Origin: Hyalella azteca | Taxonomy: Eukaryota > Arthropoda > Malacostraca > Amphipoda > Hyalellidae | Assembly: GCF_000764305.2 (NCBI RefSeq) | Contig: NW_025943627.1 | Coordinates: 125,005-189,004, forward strand | Direction: 5' to 3' | Length of the DNA: 64,000 nt | Shown: one piece after another, positions 44,397-54,512 of the stretch | How the letters are laid out: each line of letters begins with the position of its first letter | How positions within the stretch are numbered: position 1 is the first letter of the stretch | Notes under the pieces: generated by a model | Databases searched by the model: none | Seen by the model: only the letters and a program-made list of their open reading frames with translations | Told to the model about the DNA's origin: nothing | Program-made: the position numbers and the translations under genes

Positions 44397-44424
44397 AGCT
44401 AGCTGGTTTCGTCCCGCGCCTCAC

Positions 44425-44555
44425 CTGAGATCGCGAGGCGCCAGGGCCGTTATGAGCCTCAGCAAGCCTGCACCGTCGCCGGTTGAGGCGATGGACAGTC
44501 TTGGGGAGGCCATTGGCAGAGGACAGGCCGCTGATGATGGACTTGGTGGCTTGTA
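44425..44555 (-). CDS. GC-rich exon-like island, copy 1
   Basis: 131 nt between GCGTGTTCAG (acceptor) and CTCAG|GTGAGG (donor) on the - strand. All or nearly all of two - strand frames are open (SIISGLSSANGLPKTVHRLN, or a Pro/Ser-rich YKPPSPSSAACPLPMASPR), and the + strand is open as well. It is duplicated at 47405-47535. Strong splice signals favour a real - strand exon, but the frame is undecided and the family unknown. Confidence 0.4.
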
Positions 44556-44565
44556 CTGAACACGC

Positions 44566-45215
44566 ACCACTGTGATTATATTATTTAGAATATATTTTTG
44601 TAGAACAAAAGTTAAGGGCTAAGAGTTCTGAAGGCGTACTGTGATAGTGACGTGTATAATTAAATTTTGTAAAACTCAGGTTGAAAGTAAATTGTTCAGA
44701 AAGGGCTCATATGATACAATATTGCATAAAAATGATAGTTACTTCGTTTCTGAAAGAATACATGTATTAATATTTTCACCGAGTTGAGAAATTCAATTAA
44801 GATTCGTAAGATAATCATAAGACAATCATGAATTATAAAACGATGAATCTGAACTATTTGCCGTCTATCATCGACTCTTTGAAAACACATTTCCCGTGCA
44901 CAATATTTTAAAGAAAAAGTTTAAAAGCTTTCACAGCTAACAATTTTTAACCCAAACGAAGAGTTAAAGAAGCGCCAGACGATAATTCGAGGGTTCGATG
45001 GAAGCCAGTATAAATTTTGGTGATTTGATTTCTTATGTATGAGAAAAACATTATATAATCTTTGATGGCACTTCTTATTCAATTGTATCTTTAATTTCGT
45101 CCAATTCATAAATTGAATAAAATATCAGAACAAAATCTACCATGTTCCACTATACAGACAACAATCATCACCTAGCCCCGTAAATTAACAATTTTAATAA
45201 CCAAAAAGAGCTAAA
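44566..45215. other. No gene seen
   Basis: AT-rich. The part up to about 44840 is shared with 47546-47850 as part of the duplicated segment containing the 131-nt exon. Confidence 0.5.
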
Positions 45216-45437
45216 TTATGAGAGAAAAGTTAACCTGATTTCATTTTGATATTTTCCAGCGGCGCCAGCGGATGGTCGTAGGGATCGAGCAGAGCGATGG
45301 CCATCGAAGTGCGAGTGTCGCATTTGTTGAGCTGCTCTGCCAAGCTCTAGCTGAACTGCTGCTTTAGTCGACAGACATCCTCTGAAGTGGTCTAGAGTGA
45401 ACCTGTGTGAGAAACAGTTATACAGTAAAAAATACAA
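45216..45437 (-). CDS. Possible exon on the - strand
   Basis: A locally GC-richer stretch. One - frame is open for 73 codons (HFRGCLSTKAAVQLELGRAA...). A second, more protein-like frame reads LAEQLNKCDTRTSMAIALLD, then PYDHPLAPLENIK, but meets a stop just upstream. It may belong with the islands at 43381 and 44425. Not recognised. Confidence 0.25.
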   Translation of the reverse strand: MYFLLYNCFSHRFTLDHFRGCLSTKAAVQLELGRAAQQMRHSHFDGHRSARSLRPSAGAAGKYQNEIRLTFLS

Positions 45438-46177
45438 ATGATGAAGAGTATTATTTACACATTGGTCGTATTAATTGCGCAGTAGGTATTTATAGTGAGC
45501 TAAGTACAGCTAGCCTTGTACCACCACCATGCAATAATCGCAATAAACAAGTACACAATTTGGTGATTTATTGCGCAAATGTGATCAATAATTGCAACTG
45601 ATCTCCTCAACAGTTAATATTTGACCAAGCGAACACAGTATTGAATTATTTACCCTCCTTTAGTTAATGAAGAACTCGACATGATATGGAGTAGCGGTGA
45701 AAATAAGACGACATATAGGTACTTGTTAGAGTTTCAGCTCAGCTACTTCAACTAGAATGTTCATAAAATAAGCATTGAAAGTAGCTTAGTTACAGGCGGA
45801 TTGAGGGGCAAAGCAGGTCGAATAATATGAGTATCAAAGTGATCGATGCAGTCAATAATCTGAATAATTATTCCAATATGATGAACAGATATAAAATGAG
45901 ATTTTAATATTCCAGATTACAAATTGGTTTGATCTCAACGCATCCAACTATGTTTTTGAAACTACCTTGTTAAAGTCTAGCGAACCCGATGGCAATGGCT
46001 AAATTATAATTAATAAGCCCTTTGCAAAAGTCAATATTTCACAATAGGAACAAATTTATTTGAGATTTTTAGCTTTTCCCTAAAGCCAGGAAGTTTTCTG
46101 TGTAGAGTTTCGCATAATTTATCGCAAATTTTGTTTTGATGAGCCACCACAGAACAGAGGCATTTAATGTCACTATA
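45438..46177. other. No gene seen
   Basis: AT-rich, without recognisable features. Confidence 0.5.
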
Positions 46178-47187
46178 CATCCGATACAGCATTATTGACC
46201 AAGAAGTGATGAATGGATTAAATGATTAAAAGTGAACTGAATTTTTAACATGGACCAAAAAGAAATCCCTTCACTGTTAAAAAATCAGTTCGCTAAACAT
46301 CCAAATAGATGCTTAACTTTTGATGAATACGGTGTGGCGCTGACCTCGTCATTTATAATATTACTTGATGGAAGAATATATTATGTTATGTTTAAATATT
46401 AACAGCACTGCACTGCAACGAAAATTAGTAAGCTTGATATTGATGAAATTTATTATAATCATGCGTTCCTAAATGAATTGTTCGTTTTTAATTTCAAACT
46501 GACGATATTATCACCTGAACGGCACCATTTCCTGGACGACGGAATCAAGAGGAGTAAAATTATTGAAACTGGAGCTGAAGAAGAGCTGAAGCGTGCCCTC
46601 AAATTTGTGCTTAATGAGCCGCAGAAGATCTTTGAGGGACGAGGGCAGGTCGCCATCTTGCCGATAGTCGATATGTAGAGACTCGGGCTGGAAACTTTTT
46701 AACATCACAAACGCGGCTTGGTATTCCCGATGGCTTCTCGTAATCCAGAGGGACAAGTTTTTCATCATAGTTATTGATAGTGAAACAAGAGCCTCGCAAT
46801 GAGGCTTCGTGAGCACTATTTCAGAGTTGTACTTCATGTCCACACCTGTGGATAAAATAGGGAATGTCATTCTATATTCCGGAATATTACGAAAGGCTTG
46901 TGGCACAAAACTTGATGCAAAAATAGTTAATCTTCACTTTTCATTTGCCATCTGAAAATTTGCCGGACAGGAAAAGCTTTAAAATAAGATATATTAGAAA
47001 AACCGGAAAATTATATCATTAGTGATCCTCAAAAAATTCTGCACACACCAATTGATGAAAATAAGCTACGCAGTTCCGGCTCCCGGTGTTTGAGATTGCC
47101 AATGTGAGATGGCTGAGCGAGATACGGCATAACGAAGAGGAGGACGTTCTGGTACCTGAAAAAAACAGTGTTAACAATATACATTGT
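46178..47187 (-). pseudogene. Duplicated 3' cassette of a HEPN-NACHT gene (exons 3 and 4)
   Basis: Nearly identical to 47922-48930. It contains a 107-nt exon at 47049-47155 (RYQNVLLFVMPYLAQPS) and the 331-nt exon at 46515-46845 (VDMKYNSEIVLTKPHCEALV ... DSVVQEMVPF) with the same splice sites as the gene to its right, plus 340 bp of downstream intron. There is no exon 2, so it cannot encode a receptor alone. It could act as an alternative 3' end of the 48260-52889 gene, be a pseudogene, or be an assembly duplicate. Confidence 0.8.
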
Positions 47188-47399
47188 TAGGGATTACAAT
47201 AAGGTTCGTTAAATTTGTCATTTCCGTTTTGATTCACCACCGATAATTTCGCAAATGAATGTTTACCTATTTGTCATTGCTACGTGATCCACCACAGAGG
47301 TTAGTACCTGCATTGTTTATCGTGTGTTAAACTTCGTGTTGATATAATGGTGGCCTTTTTGGTGATATTTAATATTATTATTTATATTAGTTTTTATAT

Positions 47400-47850
47400 C
47401 TCACCTGAGATCGCGAGGCGCCAGGGTCGTTATGAGCCTCAGCAAGCCTGCACCGTCGCCGGTTGAGGAGATGGACAGTCTTGGGGAGGCCATTGGCAGA
47501 GGACAGGCCGCTGATGATGGACTTGGTGGCTTGTACTGAACACGCACCACTGTGATTATATTATGTTGAATATAATTTTGTAGAACAAAAGTTGAGAGCT
47601 AGCCCATGATTTGTGTGAATAGCACAGTACGACAGAAGGCGTACTGTGATAGTGACGTGTATAATTAAATTTTGTAGAACTCAAGTTGAAGGTAAATTAT
47701 TCAGAAGGCGCTCATATGATACAATATAACAGAAAAATGATAATTACTTCGTTTCTGAAAGAATACATGTATTAATATTTTCATCGAGTTGAGAAATTTA
47801 ATGTAGATTCGCAAGATAATCATAAGACAATCAAGAATTATACAGGGTGC
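47400..47850. repeat. Duplicate of 44420-44870 with the 131-nt exon-like island
   Basis: Homology begins right at the donor-side TCACCTGAGATCGCGAGGCG and runs through the island (47405-47535) into its AT-rich flank (GGCGTACTGTGATAGTGACG). Only a few substitutions occur in the island. A ~35-bp insertion lies in the flank. Confidence 0.9.
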
Positions 47851-47920
47851 GGCGCGGGAACTTACTTATTTGAATTGCGCGCCACGTGGCGGCCATTAGT
47901 CCTAGGAAGGTGGCGCCACT
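47848..47920. mobile_element. Terminal fragment of a DNA transposon
   Basis: TACAGGGTGCGGCGCGGGAA followed by ACTTACTTATTTGAATTGCG has the look of a DNA-transposon terminus in arthropods. It is cut by the N at 47921. The superfamily cannot be told. Confidence 0.4.
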
Positions 47921-47921
47921 N
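47921..47921. other. Ambiguous base, likely assembly join
   Basis: A single N at the exact left limit of the duplicate (ATCCGATACAGCATTATTGA at 47922 equals 46178). The duplicated cassette therefore abuts an assembly join. Confidence 0.65.
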
Positions 47922-48259
47922 ATCCGATACAGCATTATTGACCAAGAAGTGATGAATGGATTAAATGATTAAAAGTGAACTGAATTTTTAACATGGACCA
48001 AAAAGAAATCCCTTCACTGTTAAAAAATCAGTTCGCTAAACATCCAAATAGATGCTTAACTTTTAATGAATACGGTGTGGCGCTGACCTCGTCATTTATA
48101 ATATTACTTGATGGAAGAATATATTATGTTATGTTTAAATATTAACAGCACTGCACTGCAACGAAAATTAGTAAGCTTGATATTGATGAAATTGATTATA
48201 ATCATGCTTTCCTAAATGAATTGTTCTTTTTAAATTTCCTATACTGGCAAAATTATCAC

Positions 48260-48590
48260 CTGAACGGCACCATTTCCTGGACGACGGAATCAAGAGGAGT
48301 AAAATTATTGAAACTGGAGCTGAAGAAGAGCTGGAGCGTGCCCTCAAATTTGTGCTTAATGAGCCGCAGAAGATCTTTGAGGGACGAGGGCAGGTCGCCA
48401 TCTTGCCGATAGTCGATATGTAGAGACTCGGGCTGGAAACTTTTTAACATCACAAACGCGGCTTGGTATTCCCGATGGCTTCTCGTAATCCAGAGGGACA
48501 AGTTTTTCATCATAGTTATTGATAGTGAAACAAGAGCCTCGCAATGTGGCTTCGTGAGCACTATTTCAGAGTTGTACTTCATGTCCACAC
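48260..48590 (-). CDS. Gene C, exon 4 (C-terminal repeat-like exon)
   Basis: Acceptor TATCCACAG, donor TTCAG|GTGATA; 331 nt. It encodes VDMKYNSEIVLTKPHCEALV through LPSSLKDLLRLIKHKFEG to DSVVQEMVPF. The counterpart in gene D is 63129-63456 with conserved spacing. Leucine periodicity hints at the start of a repeat (LRR-like) region. It ends in phase 2, so at least one more exon is expected. Confidence 0.72.
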
Positions 48591-51500
48591 CTGTGGATAA
48601 ATAGGGAATGTCATTTATATTTCGTAATATTACTACGAAAGGCTTGTGGCACAAAACTTGATGCACCAACAGTTAATTTTCACTTTTCATTTGCCATGTG
48701 AAAATCATGACAATTGAGAGACAGAAAAAGCTTTAGAATAAGATATATTAGGAAACCCGGGAAAATTATATCATTAGTGATCCTCAAAAATTTCTGCACA
48801 CACCAATTGATGAAAATATGCTACGCAGTTCCGGCTCCCGGTGTTTGAGAATGTCAATGTTGGATGGCTGAGCGAGATACGACATAACGAAGAGGAGGAC
48901 GTTCTGGTACCTGAAAAAGAAAGTTATAACAATATACATGTTTAACAATGAATGCATGTAATTGAATAATGTATCAAAAATTGTGGAAATAATAATAGTT
49001 ATTATAAAATAAAGTTGAACTGAAATTAAACGAAAGACTAACCTGTTGAATTCATGCCAAGTTTCTCTATTTTTGATGGAACTTCTGTTCAACAAGGTTT
49101 GTAAGGCTAGATCTGGTTCGCTTTTCATAGATTTAAAGAAGATCCTCGCAGCCATGATTTCCTGGACACCCTTATGGTAGAACTGGTACACAAGGTGCGG
49201 TTTAGGACTTGGAAGTTTCTTCGTGAGGAACACAACCGACTTGACGACATTGATGTCCAGAGTCTTCAGAAGGTCCCAATCTCGGAATTTCTTCACCAGA
49301 CAGCGCTCAACAGGACGCATGTCTTCCTCTGACATCATGATTTTGTTTTCCGATATGCAGTCGAACGCAAACTGATAAATTTCTTCCAAGGCTTCGCGAA
49401 TAAAACACTCCTGGTTAGCGAAGGGTCTGTCCAGAAGCTTTTGTGCTAGGAATTTCTCGTACAGGATCAACATTTGTTCGATGACGTCATTAACCGTTTC
49501 CAAACTGGCGATGGTTTCAAAGGAATGCTTGTATAGGGAGTAGAATAGCACTAGATTAATAGGATGAACGAAAAACTGCTTAACATCAGGAAGTAGTTTC
49601 TTGAAAGACTCTGTCATTCTTTCAAAGGAATGATCACCGTCAGACAAGTGCATTTCATATCTTTGTAGGAATTTCAATTGTTCTGCCTCCTCTGACAAAG
49701 GAACGAGTTCGAACTTAGAGAACTTGATTCCATAAGAGGAAAGTAAGCCTTTAAGCTGTTCCGCTTTGTGATCGCGCGTGGTGAAGAGAATTTGACATGA
49801 ACTCATGCTCTTCATACGTCGCAGTATTTGATTGATAACTTCTGAAGAAGATTCGTTAACTTCATCATAACCATCGACAATGATTAGGCTGCCTATTGAA
49901 CAGAAGCAATCCACGGCGTTTTCAATGGAGATTTTGCGGCAAGAAATTGGGAAATTATTTTGCAGAACTTTTTCGAGGGAATCCGTGCTTCGATCGCGGC
50001 ACTCAAGAAAGAGAAGTAAGTGAATTTCATTTAAAAAATCCACTTCTGCGTCAATGATTTCTAGGAACTGCAAGGCAATGTTCTTAACGACAACACTTTT
50101 TCCTGAACCACCAACGCCAATCAGGATTGTCGCTCTTCTTCCATCCAGACGCGTACGTTTCAGAATTTGTCTGTAGGATTCTTTAGCGGATGCACTGACA
50201 TTTCCTGAGGATCTTTCTTCCACGTATAATTCCATCGGATGAAAGATGCTTTCGGAGTCAACGACTGTTCCGTCGAAAGGAACAGCCTCTGTTGTGCAGT
50301 ACTCTTTCCAGTAGGATTGACTCTCACTGAATGCTTCGGTCCTAAAAACATACTGTCTCTCAATGCATTTCCGTTCATGATCTGTATTTGCTATTCCTTC
50401 AAATGCTGCTTCAATTTTTTCTATTTGTTCATCCACTATTTTTCTCTCAACGTTCAATTTGGAGCACCCAATTATGAAAAATAGCTCAATCAAAACATTC
50501 TTGGCTGCGTCGAAAACGTCTGAACTTGTTGACGAAGTTTTAATTTTGTGGCTAACTTCGTTTCTGAAATCTTTCACTCTCCACAACAGGCACTCAGGAG
50601 TGCTGGCCACGTGCTCCTCAATCGTCGTATGGGGGCAGTCCCCAATATCGGTCAAAAGTTTAATCAATTTAACTTGTAGAGTAATATCGAATGATGATGC
50701 ATCATTGCCTTTAAGGGTTTTCAGTTCAGAAGCCGAGACATGATGTTTTCCTTTAAGATCGTTCGTAGATATTTTTAATTTTCCAAGCACATAACTGAGG
50801 TAGTCGTCATTCTGAACTTTATCGTGGCAGATCCATAGAAACAAGGTTAGAAGAGCGTCAGGAATGAGCTTCTGAACAAGAGCAGCGTTTCGATAACGAT
50901 TAACTTCACTTTGTGGAAGCAGACTGATAGGAATAGCCCCTAACCGAGGAGAAGGATCATGAGATTTGTCATGGAATGTAGGATTTACAGATGCCGTTGC
51001 CTTGTTGACGTCGGAAGAGTCGTGTGTGCATGCAGTCAAACTCGAAGTATCTGGCGTTGTGGTGATATTGTCTTCATCAACACATCCTTGCATTGTGATG
51101 GTGCTCAGGTTCACAGGTTCGGAAGTGCTGACCGTTGAAAGTTCAGGCAAATTTCCTCCTTCAGAGGAAGGAGCATTACTACTGAGGATGTGTTCTTTAA
51201 CGATGGTGCTGTCATCATCCTTTAGAATCTTTGAATCAGAGCTGCATTTGAATTTTCCACCCGTGTTTTTCTGAGCTTTCTTTTGCGCTTTTGATGAACG
51301 TGAAACTTTGCGGGAGACTTTAAATGAGGAAAGGTCGCTGCGCTTGAGTTCCACTGGACCAGCAAACTTGGTATCACGGTGACGGAACACTACTGTAGAT
51401 TTCTCTTTACTTGCAATGTCTTCTTCTTCAGAACCTGAGTTGAATACGCTCGCTAAATTCATGTCATGATCTGCAGCAATATCTTCATATAACTCTTCTG

Positions 51501-52889
51501 GAGGAGGTTTGATAATTGTAGAATTATCCACATCATTAGCATTTTCGAAAATTGCGTTCAACGAGAATGTATCAACATCAATTGGCTTTTGTTCGTAGGT
51601 ATCTGTGTCCGATTCAGGCACCACGGCCGAGGTATCGAAGTTCAAAACTGCACAGGAATCAGATGCTTGGTCTCTTTCAACCAAAACTTCACAGTTTTCT
51701 GACGAGCAGGCTAGAACTTCACTGTTTGTTTCACTACATGAACTTATGGTGCTCCTTTGAAGTAACTTCAAAACTTGGTCCAGTGTACTCTTAATTGTAG
51801 AAACTTCTTCTTTAATTTCGTGAACTTCGCTGGAGAGCTTGTCGGTTTTCATTTCGTTACATTTCATCTTCTCAACAGTTTCTTGGAAACTTTTGCCAAG
51901 GCCTGGAATAGATACATTTATGTCAGTATGAAAAGGACAAGAATGCAAATCTAGTAACCAAATTACAATTTTTATCAACATTTAAAACTTCTACACGATC
52001 AGAAGTACTTTTTACCCTGTGCTACGCGCACCATTTTAGGTGCGCGGAAATAAATATATATTTATTTTCCACCAATAAAAATGTTTACTGTCTAACAGAA
52101 GATAATCAGGCATTTACAGGCAATGATATGCAATAGCAAGCAATGATATGCAAGTGCCACCCACCTGGTCCTAGCGCTCCACTTAGCTAACATCAAATGT
52201 AGATTTCTATACTCAGCATTTTGGTCTTAAATACTTTGTAAATAAATAATATGGTACAATCATTCTATCACTCTCAATTAAGCACAGGAGAGTGCAAACA
52301 GCTGGGGAGCCTCTTGACAGACGAATAAACGAGATTAGTCGTTTCTTTCTCTTTGCTCACTTTAGTCAATGTGGAAATTATGTCCATAGAGACAATGAGG
52401 GTTGAGAAATGGAAAATGCCTAACTTGGGATTGCTTTTTTTTACATACGCATACGATGACGAATCCTGGCGTCCCATTTAATATCTTTTGATATCAAAAT
52501 CACAAGTTGAGGAAAGTCGCGAAGAATTGCATCTAACTTTTTGATAATAGAACCAATACATTACATTTATGATTCCTGAAAGCGATATTATCATCTTTCG
52601 CGGCGTGCCAATGTGGGTATATTTTATCAAGTCATTACACAACGCAGCATCTTAAGACTGTGAAATTCATTCAATTTCTGTAAAATGAATTGTAGAGCTT
52701 ATTGAACTTGATTGTAAATGATTCTATTCAAACATTACCGCACCAGTGAGTAGATCCTCCAGCCTCTGACTGCTGTCATGAGTTTGGACCGCAGACCGCG
52801 TAGTGTCACTAGTGTGCCCGGAGCTGTCATCTTGAGATGCTGCCGTCTGCAGAGCAGGTCGTTGCTGTGACATCTCTTCGGCTTCTCTT
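48260..52889 (-). CDS. HEPN-NACHT NLR-like protein, gene C
   Basis: Exons on the - strand: 52744-52889 (internal, acceptor TATTCTAG), 49043-51902, 48804-48910 and 48260-48590; phases agree at each junction. Order: acidic/polar N-terminus; coiled coil (VEKMKCNEM...VSTIKSTLDQVLKLLQ); a long Ser/Thr/Asp-rich linker with a basic patch; HEPN-like domain with RNEVSH (50548-50565); NACHT ATPase with Walker A GVGGSGKS (50095-50118), Walker B LIIVDGYDEV (about 49861-49890) and sensor FTTRDH; winged-helix-like region; then the two 3' exons. NACHT proteins are oligomerising signalling ATPases of innate immunity and the HEPN R-x4-H motif is that of metal-independent RNases. A cytosolic sensor is inferred. 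The frame stays open from 48784 to 51981 because the 132-nt intron 48911-49042 is in frame. The 5' first exon and the exons after 48260 are not identified. Confidence 0.85.
48804..48910 (-). CDS. Gene C, exon 3 (107 nt)
   Basis: Acceptor TTTTTCAG, donor ATTG|GTGTGT. It reads RYQNVLLFVMSYLAQPSNID ... SIFSSI. If not spliced at the donor, translation ends 6 codons later (GVCRNF stop), giving a short isoform. Copies at 25439-25545, 47049-47155 and 62842-62948 are all 107 nt. Confidence 0.78.
49043..51902 (-). CDS. Gene C, exon 2 (coiled coil, HEPN, NACHT)
   Basis: A 2860-nt exon from CTATTCCAG|GC to AACAG|GTTAGT. It carries all the signalling domains on one exon, with exon 2 of gene D (59786-62675) as its counterpart. 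No stops or frameshifts. The Walker A lysine, Walker B aspartates and HEPN Arg/His are all present, so the protein should be catalytically competent. Confidence 0.88.
51982..52743. other. Intron of gene C, nothing else seen
   Basis: Lies between the two 5' exons of gene C. A 10-bp phrase AATGATATGCAA is repeated (52121 and 52141). The - ORF at 52274-52477 has no recognisable motif. Confidence 0.5.
52744..52889 (-). CDS. Gene C, 5' internal exon
   Basis: Acceptor TTATTCTAG, donor CACTG|GTGCGG. It encodes a polar stretch, EEMSQQRPALQTAASQDDSS, through QRLEDLLT, ending in phase 1 as required by exon 2. The donor G|GTGCG equals that of gene D exon 1. The sequence itself is not similar to D exon 1. 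The initiating exon must lie to the right of 52889. Confidence 0.5.
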
Positions 52890-54285
52890 CTAGAATAAGA
52901 TATTGGCGTCATATTTATATCATACTACCTTGCAAGCAAATAGTTTAAGTTTGATCACCTACAGTTCGATCTTATTGCGCTAATAACAAAACACACATAA
53001 TAGCATCTTTGCTAGAATTAACTCAATGATGGAATATTATACACGCTGGAATATCGAATATTACTTCGAAAGATGAGCAGATGTGTGAAAGTTTCGCCGG
53101 CGATTGTAGCTTTCCCGTTTCCGGACGTTTAATAATACTAACTTTGGCACCGTCAAATAAAAAAGATGGATACAACAATGTTCATTGCCAGAAGTGTATG
53201 ATGATCTTAAATTCCATTGACATTAAAAGACTTGATATTGACATTAAACTTATCATTAAATATTAAATTCACTAAATCTAGTTGAGCGATACTTATACTA
53301 GATAGAGATGATTATCAAATGACTCAAAGATTTCGGCTACCCGATTGCCATTTACTCATTGCAAGAACTTCTAGGTTTACAATGCAAAAGTAATGCTCAG
53401 GTCACTTAAAAAATCGTTCTTTATGGAGTTAGATTACAACATGAGGCATTCAAGGAACACCCGGCAAAGATAAACAATCAACCAAGAACAATCCAATGAT
53501 TTGTGCTGTGGTCGCGCTGCAGCTTAGCTTTGAGGCTCTGAGCTGTATTCTACAGACGCATACAGACACCCACACCCAAAATAAGCTCGTTTTTTTCTAT
53601 TAATTTCTTCACATACGGAATTGACTGATGAACAACATGGATAATATTATAAATAACTCGCGCTCTGCTAATCGTTCAGGTTCCATTAAGGCTTACTCTG
53701 AGATGCGAAGTGATTGAGGCTTCTCGTCCGTAATTATGGTAAATCTTTGGCCTAAGCGTGCCTTGATGGAACTCTACATAACAGCCCCCTATGAATCGAG
53801 ACTGATATGATTACGATATTCTGATTAGAAGAGTCAAGCGCCAAGAATTCATCACTGCCAACTCCGAGCCTTTCAGCTAGGAAAATAAATGTTTATGCTC
53901 GTTGAAATATTTATTTGAACTTTTCGTAACGCTTTTGCATTTGTTTCCCAATGTAACGATAAAAGGTATTATTTCTGGCATACTAACTCCATTTCGGTAC
54001 CACAGTTCTCCATCATATGTATTCTGCCACACATGTGTGCACGAGCTCAAACGACACTACCCTACACGTCTTACCGCGGTCCACAATACACTGAAGACTG
54101 ATCTTCTGTAAACTGTTTACTCGCAAGTCGCAGCTTCGCATGCACACACCGTCATGCACATGCAGTGCTAGACAAAGAGAGCCTTTGCAACGACTAACAG
54201 TTTACAAAGGGGAGTCTTGTTCACGCCGATTCACACAAGAGAAATTCTAAATACCGGTCGATCCTAGACCAAACAACCCGTCAGG
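52890..54285. other. Intergenic between divergent NACHT genes, no gene seen
   Basis: AT-rich; should contain the first exon and promoter of gene C, which I cannot identify. Confidence 0.4.
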
Positions 54286-54512
54286 GAGTCGTGAATGCTG
54301 GGCGAGTCAATGAGTCGTGAATGCTGGGCGCGTCAATGAGTCGTGAATGTTGGGTGCGTCGAAGAGTCACGAATGCTGGGCGCGTCAATGAGTCGTGAAT
54401 GCTGGGTGCGTCGAAGAGTCATGAATGCTGGGCGAGTCAAAGAGTCGTGAATGCTGGAAGCGTCAGAGTCTTGAATGCTGGGCGAGTCAAAGAGTCGTGA
54501 ATGCAGGAAACT
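54286..54512. repeat. Minisatellite, 26-bp unit
   Basis: About nine units of GAGTCGTGAATGCTGGGCG + CGTCAAT with two alternating variants (CGTCAAT and CGTCGAA types) and one 24-bp unit. 26 is not a multiple of three, so the - strand ORF through it is fortuitous. Confidence 0.95.

Noticed and set aside
50239..51794. Several + strand ORFs of 80-100 codons
   Set aside because: Antisense shadows of gene C exon 2, which has clear domain content on the - strand.
54286..54512. Protein repeat encoded on the - strand of the 26-bp minisatellite
   Set aside because: Unit length is not a multiple of three and one unit is 24 bp, so the frame is fortuitous.
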